A stretch of DNA of 36,413 bases from NCBI GenBank assembly GCA_035455185.1, contig DATIFQ010000447.1:1-36413 (forward strand). Direction: 5' to 3'. Shown piece after piece: positions 9,452-17,260 of the stretch. The notes beneath the pieces are model-generated. The model did not search any database, was not told the DNA's origin, and saw only the letters and a list, made by a program, of their open reading frames with translations. Position numbers and translations under genes: made by a program. Position 1 is the stretch's first letter. Every line of letters begins with the position of its first letter. The DNA comes from JAEHDI01 sp035455185. GTDB lineage: Bacteria; Acidobacteriota; Terriglobia; Bryobacterales; Bryobacteraceae.

Positions 9452-10531
9452 ATGGATCGGCGAAGTTTCTTGATGACGGCGGCGCTTCCGTGCCTTGGCG
9501 CGGCCGGCGACGCGCAGTTTACCGTCGAGGCGAAGCACTACGAGAAGCAGCCGCACAAGAAGATCAAGTGCAAGCTTTGCCCGCGCGAGTGCGTGATCGA
9601 CGACCGTGAGCGAGGCTATTGCGGCGTGCGCGAGAACCGCGGCGGGGTCTACTACACACTGGTACATTCGCGCGTCTGCGCGGCGCACGTCGATCCAATC
9701 GAGAAGAAACCGTTCTTCCACTTCCACCCGGGCACGCTGGCGTTCTCGATCGCCACGGCGGGCTGCAACGTGAACTGCAAGATGTGCCAGAACTGGGAGA
9801 TCTCGCAGGTGCGGCCCGAGCAGGTGCGGAACGTCTACCTCCCGCCGCGGAGGGCGGCGGAGATGGCGAAGGAATCGCGCTGCGGCGCGATCGCGTACAC
9901 CTACAGCGAGCCCGTGATTTTCTTCGAGTACCTGCTGGATGTGGCGCGGGCGGGACACGCTGCGGGGATCCCGAGTGCGGTGGTGACCGGCGGGTACATC
10001 CGGCCGGAGCCGCTGAAGGAACTTTGCGGAGCGGTGGATGCGATCAAGGTTGACCTCAAGGCGTTCTCCGAGAAATTCTACAAAGAAGTCGTGAACGGCG
10101 AACTGAAGCCGGTTCTCGAAGCCCTGGTATTGATCCGGAAGCTGGGGATGTGGTCCGAGATCGTTTATCTTGTAATTCCGACGCTGAACGACGGCGACGC
10201 CGAATTCCTCGGACTGGCGAAGTGGGTGAAAGCCGAGCTTGGGCCGGACGTGCCTGTCCATTTCACGCGGTTTCATCCCGAGTACCTGCTGAAGAACCTG
10301 CCGCCGACGCCGGTGAAGACGCTGGAGAGGGCGAAGTCGATCGCGGACGCCGAGGGGCTGCACTACGTTTACGTGGGCAACGTTCCGGGACATCCGGCCG
10401 AGAACACGTACTGTCCGAGGTGTCGGAAGGCAGTCGTGGAGCGGCAGGGATACGACGTCGGCGGAGTGCACATCAGCAAAGGGAAGTGCCAGTTCTGCCA
10501 GCAGCCGGTGGCGGGAGTTTGGGGGGTGTGA
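9452..10531 (+). CDS. amrS: AmmeMemoRadiSam system radical SAM enzyme with a twin-arginine-like N-terminus
   Basis: A 359-residue radical SAM protein of the AmrS/PflA-like type. The 4Fe-4S/SAM motif CNVNCKMCQNW has C105, C109 and C112. An N-terminal cysteine cluster (C40, C43, C47, C57) matches the family motif CxLCPRxCxIxxxxxGxCGVR. A C-terminal zinc-ribbon-like set (C321/C324, C346/C349) includes CPRC and CQFCQ. The first 20 residues, MDRRSFLMTAALPCLGAAGD, look like a Tat leader, which is unexpected for an enzyme using cytoplasmic SAM. The family partners, Memo and AMMECR1, follow as one fused gene overlapping by one base (TGATG). The reaction is not assignable from sequence. Confidence 0.93.
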   Translation: MDRRSFLMTAALPCLGAAGDAQFTVEAKHYEKQPHKKIKCKLCPRECVIDDRERGYCGVRENRGGVYYTLVHSRVCAAHVDPIEKKPFFHFHPGTLAFSIATAGCNVNCKMCQNWEISQVRPEQVRNVYLPPRRAAEMAKESRCGAIAYTYSEPVIFFEYLLDVARAGHAAGIPSAVVTGGYIRPEPLKELCGAVDAIKVDLKAFSEKFYKEVVNGELKPVLEALVLIRKLGMWSEIVYLVIPTLNDGDAEFLGLAKWVKAELGPDVPVHFTRFHPEYLLKNLPPTPVKTLERAKSIADAEGLHYVYVGNVPGHPAENTYCPRCRKAVVERQGYDVGGVHISKGKCQFCQQPVAGVWGV

Positions 10532-12045
10532 TGAGGAGACACGCCATGTGGGCGCTGGTGTTGGTTGCCGCCGCCGGGGCGCTGTGCGCGCAGACCGTGC
10601 GCAAGCCCGCGGTGGCGGGGGCGTTTTACCCCGCGGACGCAAAGGAACTCAGCACATCCGTCGACGGTTACTTGGCGAAAGCGACTCCACCGGAGATCAA
10701 GGACCTGGTAGCGCTGGTGGCCCCGCACGCAGGGCATATGTTCTCGGGCGGCGTGGCGGGATACTCGTACGCGCTGCTCAAGGGGCGAAAGATCGACCGT
10801 GTAGTGATAATCTCGCCATCTCATATCGAAGCGTTCCCGTTCTCCGCAGTGTTCAACGGCACGGCATACGAAACGCCGCTGGGGCAAGTCCCCGTGGACC
10901 GGGAGTTCGCCGCCCAGCTTGCCAAGGGGAACGAACTGGTGAAGCTGTCGAGCCGCGGGCACATCGCGACAAGCGGCCGTGGGGAGCACGCGCTCGAAGT
11001 GCAGCTTCCATTCCTGCAACGCGCGCTGGGGAAGTTCCAACTTGTGCCGGTGATCATGGGCGATCAGAGTTACGAGGCCTGCCGGGCGCTCGGGATGGCC
11101 CTCGCGAAGCTGGTCCGGGGTCCGGAGACGCTGATCGTGGCAAGCTCCGACCTGTCGCACTTCCACAAGTACGACGAGGCGGTGAACCTAGACCGCAAGA
11201 CGCTGCGGGCCATCGAGGAGTGGGACTACCTCAGCATGTCGCGCAACTTCGACCTGCGGGTGTGGGAGGCGTGCGGGGGCGGGCCGATCATCGCGGCAAT
11301 GATCGCCGCCCAACGGCTCGGAGCGAAGCAGGCCAAGGTCCTGAAGTACGCAAACTCCGGAGACGTCACCGGAGATCGTAGCCGGGTTGTGGGATACGGT
11401 GCGGTGGCCCTCTTCAAGGGACAGACAGCGGACGGCCGCGGCGCTGCCGCCTTCTCCCTGAGCGACGCGGAGGAGGATGAACTGATGGCTCTGGCGCGAA
11501 AGTCTGTCGAGACTGCGGTGAAGCAGCAGAAGCTTTACGAATGTCCGGCGTCGGCGCGTGAGCCGCTGATGCAGGAGCGCGGGGCGTTCGTCACGGTAAA
11601 GAAGAACGGAAAGCTGCGCGGGTGCATCGGCTACGCTGCGCCGCTGAAGCCGCTCTACCTCACCGTGCGGGACGTGGCTGCGATGGCCGCGGTCCGCGAC
11701 ATCCGCTTTCCGCCCGTCGGGACGAATGAACTTCCGGAGTTGCAGTACGAGATCTCGGTGCTTTCTCCGCTGCGGCGCGTGCTCGACGTCAACCGGATCG
11801 AGGTGGGCAAGCACGGGCTGGTAGTGAAGAAAGGCTCAAAAGAAGGGCTGCTGCTGCCGCAGGTACCGGTGGAGCAGGGCTGGGATCGGATCACCTTCCT
11901 CCAGCAGGCCTGCGTAAAGGCGGGACTTCCGGTGGGCGCCTGGAAGGACGAAGACACGGATGTGTTCGCGTTCACCGCGCTTGTCTTCGGCGAACAGGCG
12001 GGTAGCGGGACAGTCAACGGGAAACGAAGCGCCGCGGGAAGGTAA
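10531..12045 (+). CDS. amrB: Memo (AmrB)-AMMECR1 (AmrA) fusion protein with signal peptide
   Basis: A 504-residue protein starting at ATG 10531, which overlaps the radical SAM stop. Residues 1-20 (MRRHAMWALVLVAAAGALCA, then QT) form a Sec-type signal peptide. The Memo domain (about 23-297) keeps the metal-site residues known from human MEMO1: H66 (APHAGHMFSGG), H98 (SPSHIE) and C248 (EACGGGPI), plus SSDLSHFH at 205-212. The AMMECR1 domain (about 309-490) has the invariant LRGCIG at 362-367. The end overlaps the convergent spermidine-synthase-like gene by 32 bases. The symbol refers to the Memo part only. Memo-AMMECR1 fusions are known; an apparently exported version is the notable feature here. 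The function is unresolved. Confidence 0.93.
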   Translation: MRRHAMWALVLVAAAGALCAQTVRKPAVAGAFYPADAKELSTSVDGYLAKATPPEIKDLVALVAPHAGHMFSGGVAGYSYALLKGRKIDRVVIISPSHIEAFPFSAVFNGTAYETPLGQVPVDREFAAQLAKGNELVKLSSRGHIATSGRGEHALEVQLPFLQRALGKFQLVPVIMGDQSYEACRALGMALAKLVRGPETLIVASSDLSHFHKYDEAVNLDRKTLRAIEEWDYLSMSRNFDLRVWEACGGGPIIAAMIAAQRLGAKQAKVLKYANSGDVTGDRSRVVGYGAVALFKGQTADGRGAAAFSLSDAEEDELMALARKSVETAVKQQKLYECPASAREPLMQERGAFVTVKKNGKLRGCIGYAAPLKPLYLTVRDVAAMAAVRDIRFPPVGTNELPELQYEISVLSPLRRVLDVNRIEVGKHGLVVKKGSKEGLLLPQVPVEQGWDRITFLQQACVKAGLPVGAWKDEDTDVFAFTALVFGEQAGSGTVNGKRSAAGR

Positions 12046-14281
12046 GAGCGGCCATTGCGGCCGGCACGAGATTCACTGCGGCGACGAGGAATGCTGTCCT
12101 TCCAAAGCCGAAGACGGGGACGAGCCACGCGCTCAGTGTGAGCGCGCCAATACAAGCGCCGGCCAGATCGAGGGCGTAGAGGGCGCCCAGACCCTTAAAC
12201 CGGGAGTCCTTCTCGAAGAAGACTCTGCTTGCCATCGGGAATTGAAATCCTCCCAACAAGCCGGATGCAACCGCGAGCGCTGGAAACGCCAACTGGCCGG
12301 CAATAAACAGACCGGTTGGTGAAGCCGGTCTTGCGAGCAATATCGACGCGCCGACGAGCAGCGGTGCGGAGACGCCGGCCACCGCTTGAAGCACTGCCAG
12401 GGGTCTCATTCCCGAGAGCGGGCGCCGCAGGGCAAGCCAACTGCCCAGCGCAATCCCTCCCATGAAGCAAGCAATCAGGACGGCAAGTTGATGGTACACA
12501 TAGCCGTAAACCGCCTGAAATGCGAGCAGCAGCAGGACCTGAAGCGCCATCAGTGTGAAGCCCATGGAAGCGACGCAGAAACCGGCGACCGAGCGCCGGC
12601 GATCGCCCGGTGCAACCCGGCGCAACAGGGCGGCCGCGATCGCGAAAACAAGCAGGGTCACGAGAACGAGCAGGTGAAAGTTGACACGGGCGAGTGCTCG
12701 GAAGACGCCGGCCCACTCGGGATGAAATCGCGCACTCCAGAGGGCGATGTCGAAGTAGTAGGCGACAGGTGTGAAGTCGCGATTCACGGGCGTTTCGGCG
12801 AGCGGTCGTATCTGCGATTCGAGATCCGCGAGACGGTCCGGCATCATGCGGAACGGCAGGTAGTACTCGCGGACGTACGTCGTACGCAGATTCCGGGAGC
12901 GCAGCCGAGCGATCAACTCATTCGCGCCGGAGGCGAGCGTGCCGGGCTTTGCGGCGGCGAAAAAATGGATGTTGCCGCCGGGAAGCGCCGCGACTTCGGG
13001 GAAGACCAGCCTCAGGGTCTTGTGAATCGAGCGAAGGAACCCAGCCAGTTCGGGGCCGATGTAGTTCTCCGTGCCGCTGAGGCGCAGCGACAGCAGACCG
13101 CCGGCGTTCAGCTTGCCGGCGGCTTCACGAAAGAACTCGAGAGTGTAGAAACGGTTCAACTGGGCCGTCCGCGGGTCGGGGAGATTGACGATGATGACGT
13201 CGAATCTGACGGCGGCGGTCTTGAGAAAGAAGCGGCCGTCGCCCGAGTGTACATGGACTCTGGAGTCCGAGCCGATGGCGGAATATTCCTCCGGAAAGCG
13301 GCGGCGGGCGAGATCGAGGATCTTGGGGTCGAGTTCCACGTAGTCGAGGCGTCCGACGGTGGGGTGACGCAGCGCCTCGGCGACGCTGCCGTTCACGCCT
13401 CCCCCGATCAGAAGAACAGTGCGCGGCGCCGAGTGTTCCAGAAGCGCGTAGTGGACGGACTCCTCGGCCGCGGCGGGATCGGGCACGGTGAATATCGGCA
13501 GGCCGTTCTGGTAGAGTGTTGCGCTGCCCTCAGAAGTCACGAGGGTCAGGTTGCCGTAGGACGATTGAATGGTTTCCGCAACGTGAAAGCCGCTCCACTC
13601 GCGTGCTAGCGTCCGGCGTTCCAATGTACGTGCACCAGTGAACAAAAACGGAACAAGCGACGCGCCGAGCACGAGAACAGCGACTTGCCGGCGATTTCCG
13701 ACGCCTGCCAGAAGTAGTCCGGCGACCGACAGGTTCAGCCATGCGAGCAGCGCAGCGATCTCAAATGGGGAGAGGCTCTGAATCAGAGCTAGGCTCGCAA
13801 GGAGGCCGCCCACTGCGCCTCCAACGCTCTCGATCAGATAAGCGGTCCCGGTTGCCTCTCCCGGCGCGACGGAGATCTCTGCCGTCCAAAGACGGCTGCC
13901 GGCGGCGAACAAAGCCCCGGATACTGCACAGAACGGAGCGAGAACGACGACGGCGGCCAGCAGCGTCTGCCCGGGCCCGAGGACTTCGCCGGGCACGGTC
14001 TGAAAGAAACTGCGCGCGTACCGGACAGCAGCGATCGCGAGTGGGAGCGTCACTGCCGAGAGTGACGCCAGGACTGCGGCAGGGCGGCGAGGTCTCGCGC
14101 TGCGTGCGCTGAAGCGCCCGAGGACCGCGCTTCCGAAGGCGGTCCACGCGAGCCAGGAGGCAAGCATGAGGCCGAGCGAAGCCTCGTTGCCGTGGAAGAC
14201 GACCATGAGCTCGCGCATGAGAACGATCTGCGCGATCACAGCGGAGAAGCCGGTGACGAGCAGGATCGCGCGCGGGAGCAT
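12014..14281 (-). CDS. Membrane protein with central spermidine-synthase-like methyltransferase-fold domain
   Basis: From ATG 14279-14281 the product has 755 residues. The N-terminal part has about six membrane segments (residues 5-25, 36-56, 68-88, 106-128, 148-170, 176-214). The central domain (about 235-450) has a Rossmann SAM-binding site: LLIGGGVNGSVAEAL (291 on), YVELDP (314-319) and GDGRFF (347-352). The C-terminal part has about seven further helices. In spermidine synthases a DxSDP motif carries the catalytic Asp; here it is VNLPDP, with Asn366, so polyamine synthesis is doubtful. Similar 'fused MFS/spermidine synthase' proteins are of unknown function. The frame is open upstream to 14545, but those residues are low-complexity and overlap the divergent DUF362 gene. 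The 3' end overlaps the Memo-AMMECR1 gene. Confidence 0.82.
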   Translation of the reverse strand: MLPRAILLVTGFSAVIAQIVLMRELMVVFHGNEASLGLMLASWLAWTAFGSAVLGRFSARSARPRRPAAVLASLSAVTLPLAIAAVRYARSFFQTVPGEVLGPGQTLLAAVVVLAPFCAVSGALFAAGSRLWTAEISVAPGEATGTAYLIESVGGAVGGLLASLALIQSLSPFEIAALLAWLNLSVAGLLLAGVGNRRQVAVLVLGASLVPFLFTGARTLERRTLAREWSGFHVAETIQSSYGNLTLVTSEGSATLYQNGLPIFTVPDPAAAEESVHYALLEHSAPRTVLLIGGGVNGSVAEALRHPTVGRLDYVELDPKILDLARRRFPEEYSAIGSDSRVHVHSGDGRFFLKTAAVRFDVIIVNLPDPRTAQLNRFYTLEFFREAAGKLNAGGLLSLRLSGTENYIGPELAGFLRSIHKTLRLVFPEVAALPGGNIHFFAAAKPGTLASGANELIARLRSRNLRTTYVREYYLPFRMMPDRLADLESQIRPLAETPVNRDFTPVAYYFDIALWSARFHPEWAGVFRALARVNFHLLVLVTLLVFAIAAALLRRVAPGDRRRSVAGFCVASMGFTLMALQVLLLLAFQAVYGYVYHQLAVLIACFMGGIALGSWLALRRPLSGMRPLAVLQAVAGVSAPLLVGASILLARPASPTGLFIAGQLAFPALAVASGLLGGFQFPMASRVFFEKDSRFKGLGALYALDLAGACIGALTLSAWLVPVFGFGRTAFLVAAVNLVPAAMAALTFPRRFVSR

Positions 14282-14326
14282 GACGGCCGAATTCAAGGTA
14301 GCACTTTTCCTGTGGCATGCTTTGGG

Positions 14327-14333
14327 AAGGAGG
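14327..14333 (+). promoter_or_regulatory. Shine-Dalgarno that decides the second DUF362 start
   Basis: AAGGAGG is 4 bases upstream of ATG 14338-14340, in the 56-base divergent gap shared with the membrane protein gene. It favours this start over the ATG at 14317. Confidence 0.6.
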
Positions 14334-14337
14334 CTCG

Positions 14338-15324
14338 ATGGAGAGCACCCGCCGGGAGGCGGTAGGGAAGATCGCGAAGCTGGCCGGACTGAGCGCCGGG
14401 ACCGCGGGTCTTGGGCTGTGGCTGCGCGGGCGCAGCCGGCGTCCTGAGGAGCCGGTGCCGACGGAACTCCGGAAGAGCTTTGGTGTGGCGCCGAACGCAA
14501 ACCTGCCGGAGATGGTAGTAGCTCGCGGCGAGGAACCCGGGGCATTGGTCCGGCGGGCGATCGAGGCGATGGGCGGCATTTCGCGTTTCGTCTCGCGCGG
14601 CGACGTCGTCCTGGTGAAGCCCAACGTGGGGTGGGACCGCACGGCCGAGCAGGCGGCGAACACCAATCCCGAAGTCATGGCCGAGGTCGTCCGGTTGTGC
14701 CTCGGTGCGGGCGCGAAACGCGTGGTAGTGACCGACGTGTCCACCAACGAGCCGCGGCGCTGCTTCCAGCGGAGCGGCATCGGCCGGGCGGCGAAAGCCG
14801 CCGGGGCACAGGTGATTCTGCCGGAAGACCGCCTGTTCCGCGACGTCAACCTTCGGGGTGAAGTGTTGACGGTGTGGCCGGTGCTGCAGCCGTTCCTCGA
14901 AGCCGACAAGATGATCAATGTCGCGATCGCCAAGCATCACAGCCTCACGGGGGCGACGCTCGGCATCAAGAACTGGTACGGGATTCTCGGCGGGCCGCGG
15001 CACCAGTTGCACCAGCACATCCATGAGAGCCTGGCGGACCTTGCCGACTTCATGCGCCCGACGCTGACGCTCATCGACGCCTGGCGGGTATTGCTGCGAA
15101 ACGGGCCAACGGGCGGGAACCTGGAGGACGTTTCCGTCGAGAAGACGTTGATCGTAGGGACGGACCCCGTGGCGGTGGACTCCTGGGCCGCGAAGGCCTA
15201 CTGGGGAATGGATCAGCGAAGCCTTCCCTACCTGGAGATCGCCAACGCCCGGGGACTGGGACAGTACGACCTGACGAAAGTCCGGATGAAGTCAGAAGGC
15301 GTGGACAACCTCGAACGTGACTGA
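14338..15324 (+). CDS. DUF362 family protein with Tat-like signal (second copy)
   Basis: The 328-residue product starts at ATG 14338. The N-terminus MESTRREAVGKIAKLAGLSA continues into a hydrophobic stretch and has a twin-arginine pattern. DUF362 hallmarks are VVLVKPNVGWDRTAEQAANT, AGAKRVVVTDVSTN, and KHHSLTGATLGIKNWYGILG with a His-rich tail (HQLHQHIHE). It is a distant paralogue of the DUF362 protein at 8521-9444, sharing the K(D/H)Hxx(V/T)GATL(A/G)(L/I)KN core. It is divergent from the membrane spermidine-synthase-like gene, and its 3' end overlaps the convergent BsuPI-like gene by 33 bases. The function is unknown, but the shared export signal suggests it serves the same envelope system. 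Confidence 0.87.
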   Translation: MESTRREAVGKIAKLAGLSAGTAGLGLWLRGRSRRPEEPVPTELRKSFGVAPNANLPEMVVARGEEPGALVRRAIEAMGGISRFVSRGDVVLVKPNVGWDRTAEQAANTNPEVMAEVVRLCLGAGAKRVVVTDVSTNEPRRCFQRSGIGRAAKAAGAQVILPEDRLFRDVNLRGEVLTVWPVLQPFLEADKMINVAIAKHHSLTGATLGIKNWYGILGGPRHQLHQHIHESLADLADFMRPTLTLIDAWRVLLRNGPTGGNLEDVSVEKTLIVGTDPVAVDSWAAKAYWGMDQRSLPYLEIANARGLGQYDLTKVRMKSEGVDNLERD

Positions 15325-16266
15325 GGCGGCGTAGCTTCGCGGTTGCGTGGCGAGCCAGGCCTCCGCGACGTAGCGGCCGACCGCGAGCGGGTTCCCTTCC
15401 TTGTCAGACAGGGGGACGGAGAAGGCGAAGTTTTTCTCTCCAGGGCCGAACGGCAGTCGACGGACGGCTTCGGGAAAGAACTTACCGGTGGACCACTGGT
15501 AGACGACCTCGCCCTTGTCATTGCGCAGAAGCAAGTCAAAGTCCTGCCCGGACGGAAAAACGAGCATGGCAGGCTCCCATCCCGTGTTTCGCAGGGTCAG
15601 ACGCGCAGTCAGTCTTTGAGCTTGGCGGGGATCAGGGGACGGCATCAGATTGATGGTATACACAGCAGAGTCGAGCGTCAGGCCGAAACCCAGCTCCGGC
15701 TCACTGATGTGTGTCACGCCACCCAGGCGGGCATAGATCAGATCGTAGTGCGCGTAACCCGGACCGCCGGTTCCCTGACCGCGGTTGACCAGGCCCACAT
15801 AGGGCAGGAACACCTCGCGGTCGATGCCGACTTGAAATGTGCCGGGGTAGCGGACTTCAAGCGCGTAGTCGAACCAGCCGACGGGCCCCTCGTACTCGGC
15901 TTTGCGGCTCGTGATCTCCGCCAGGCCGCAGCAGACGCCGGGCAGTCTTGTGTTGTACTTTTCGCCTTCGGCCGCGCCGAAGTGGTACCAGACCTCTTCC
16001 TGCTTCGTCTCCGGATCGTAGCGGAGCAGTGAGCCGTCCTCACCCATGCGCAGCCAGTGATCCGATTCACCAAGACCGTCGAGCAGATAATACGTGCGGC
16101 CGTCGAACTCGGCGGACTGCGTGACTTCGAGCTTCATCGTCTCCGCCGCGCGGATGCCCGATCCACGGTATACCCACTGATTGCCTGCCTGGAGCGGGAA
16201 GTAATCTGCCCCGGCGAATGCGGGGACGACGCACAGCAGGGCGGCGAGACAGAGAGTAAACCGCAT
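15292..16266 (-). CDS. Secreted protein with BsuPI-like C-terminal domain (copy 2)
   Basis: The chosen ATG (16264-16266) gives MRFTLCLAALLCVVPAFAGA, a clean signal peptide, and 324 residues. It lies 10 bases after the stop of its upstream paralogue, with TAAGG upstream; a start at 16287 would bury the signal. The mature N-terminus DYFPLQAGNQWVYRGSG begins a beta-rich domain of the 'FPL-GN-WxY' kind often seen in acidobacterial secreted proteins. The C-terminal about 110 residues (LMPSPDPRQAQRLTARLTLR, FPSGQDFDLLLRNDKGEVVY, FGPGEKNF) match the pattern of the BsuPI intracellular proteinase inhibitor family, although this protein is probably exported. The function is unknown. Confidence 0.8.
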   Translation of the reverse strand: MRFTLCLAALLCVVPAFAGADYFPLQAGNQWVYRGSGIRAAETMKLEVTQSAEFDGRTYYLLDGLGESDHWLRMGEDGSLLRYDPETKQEEVWYHFGAAEGEKYNTRLPGVCCGLAEITSRKAEYEGPVGWFDYALEVRYPGTFQVGIDREVFLPYVGLVNRGQGTGGPGYAHYDLIYARLGGVTHISEPELGFGLTLDSAVYTINLMPSPDPRQAQRLTARLTLRNTGWEPAMLVFPSGQDFDLLLRNDKGEVVYQWSTGKFFPEAVRRLPFGPGEKNFAFSVPLSDKEGNPLAVGRYVAEAWLATQPRSYAASVTFEVVHAF

Positions 16267-16276
16267 ATGCAGCGCC

Positions 16277-17260
16277 TTAGAAGACATGCCGCACCTCGAA
16301 ACCGACCGAGGCTCTGTAAACAATTGGCTCTGTCGTAAGCCAGGCGGTGACCGTGTATCGCCCAGGAGGCAGGGTCTTCATGTCGCGGCCGGCGAGCGGC
16401 ACGAGGATGGTGTGGTTACGTTCCCCAGGGCCGAATTTCTCTTCGCCGAAGACGGCGGGGAATGCCTTGCCGTCGGACCAGCGCCAAACCACCGCGCCCC
16501 GTTCGTTGCGGATTTCGAGGTCGTAACGCTGACCACTGGGCCAGACAAGCGACACCGGCTGGTCGGTCGCATTCGTGAGCGCGATACGCGCCGTCATGAC
16601 GGGGATGCTGCGCGACGGATCGACAGGCGGCATGAAGTCGACGTCGTAGAGCGAGCGGTCGATGTGCAGCCCGAAACTGAGGTGCGGCTCGGCGATCACG
16701 GTGACGCCGCCAGTGCGGGAGTAGATCAGGTCGTAGGTACGGGGGCCGGCAATGGTCGTTTCGACGCGCCGGACGATGCCTGTCCAGGGGAGGAAGTACT
16801 CCTCGTTGGCGCCGGCGTCGGCGCAGGCCCTTTCGCCGTAGCGAAGCTGGAGGACGTCATCGAACCGGCCGGCCGGCCCACGGTAGTCGAACTCCCGAGT
16901 GACGACCGACGCGCTGCGGGAGCAGGGGTCAGCGCCCGTGTCGAAAGGTTCGCCCACCGGCGCGAAAAACGAGTACCAGCGGGTCTCGAGTCCCGAATCG
17001 GGATCTAGAGCCCAAAGAACGCCGTCCGAATCCTGGCGGAGCCAGGTCTCGCGTCCGTGGAAGCCCCTCAACAGGGCGTACCAAGTCCCGTTGAACGACC
17101 CGTCACGCGCGATTTCGAGCACCGGAAGCTCGTCACCGCAGTTTCCGGTGCACCGGTAGACCCACTGGTTGCCTGGATGCAGCGGGAAGTAGTCGGGCTC
17201 GGCCGCAAACGCCGCGGCTCCGAGCAGCAAGCTAGCAGTAATAATTCTTGTTCCAAGCAT
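16277..17260 (-). CDS. Secreted protein with BsuPI-like C-terminal domain (copy 1)
   Basis: A 327-residue paralogue of the next gene downstream. The signal peptide is MLGTRIITASLLLGAAAFAA, followed by EPDYFPLHPGNQWVYRCTGN. Shared landmarks with copy 2 are YDLIYSRTGGVTVIAEPHLS, the FMPPVDPS segment, a BsuPI-like segment WPSGQRYDLEIRNERGAVVW, FGPGERN and a final FEVRHVF (FEVVHAF in copy 2). Copy 1 has extra cysteines (CTGNCGD, DPCSRS, RACADAG) that could form disulfides outside the cytoplasm. Its start overlaps the end of the aldo/keto reductase gene by 29 bases, so the three genes look like one transcript. A protease-inhibitor role is only a family hint. Confidence 0.8.
   Translation of the reverse strand: MLGTRIITASLLLGAAAFAAEPDYFPLHPGNQWVYRCTGNCGDELPVLEIARDGSFNGTWYALLRGFHGRETWLRQDSDGVLWALDPDSGLETRWYSFFAPVGEPFDTGADPCSRSASVVTREFDYRGPAGRFDDVLQLRYGERACADAGANEEYFLPWTGIVRRVETTIAGPRTYDLIYSRTGGVTVIAEPHLSFGLHIDRSLYDVDFMPPVDPSRSIPVMTARIALTNATDQPVSLVWPSGQRYDLEIRNERGAVVWRWSDGKAFPAVFGEEKFGPGERNHTILVPLAGRDMKTLPPGRYTVTAWLTTEPIVYRASVGFEVRHVF

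Noticed and set aside
10150..10530. Long N-terminal extension of the Memo-AMMECR1 frame
   Set aside because: It overlaps the radical SAM gene in another frame and is Arg/Glu-rich; the ATG at 10531 gives a signal peptide and a family-like start.
9302..10642. 446-codon minus-strand open frame
   Set aside because: Antisense to the DUF362 and radical SAM genes; Arg/His-rich shadow translation.
12386..13609. 407-codon plus-strand open frame
   Set aside because: Antisense to the membrane spermidine-synthase-like gene; no signal, domain or hydrophobic pattern.
12014..14281. Calling the gene speE (spermidine synthase)
   Set aside because: The catalytic Asp of DxSDP is replaced by Asn and the protein is mostly membrane helices, so the specific enzyme name is not supported.
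14282..14545. N-terminal extension of the spermidine-synthase-like frame
   Set aside because: The extra residues are low-complexity, overlap the divergent DUF362 gene and its Shine-Dalgarno, and precede a clean membrane-protein start.
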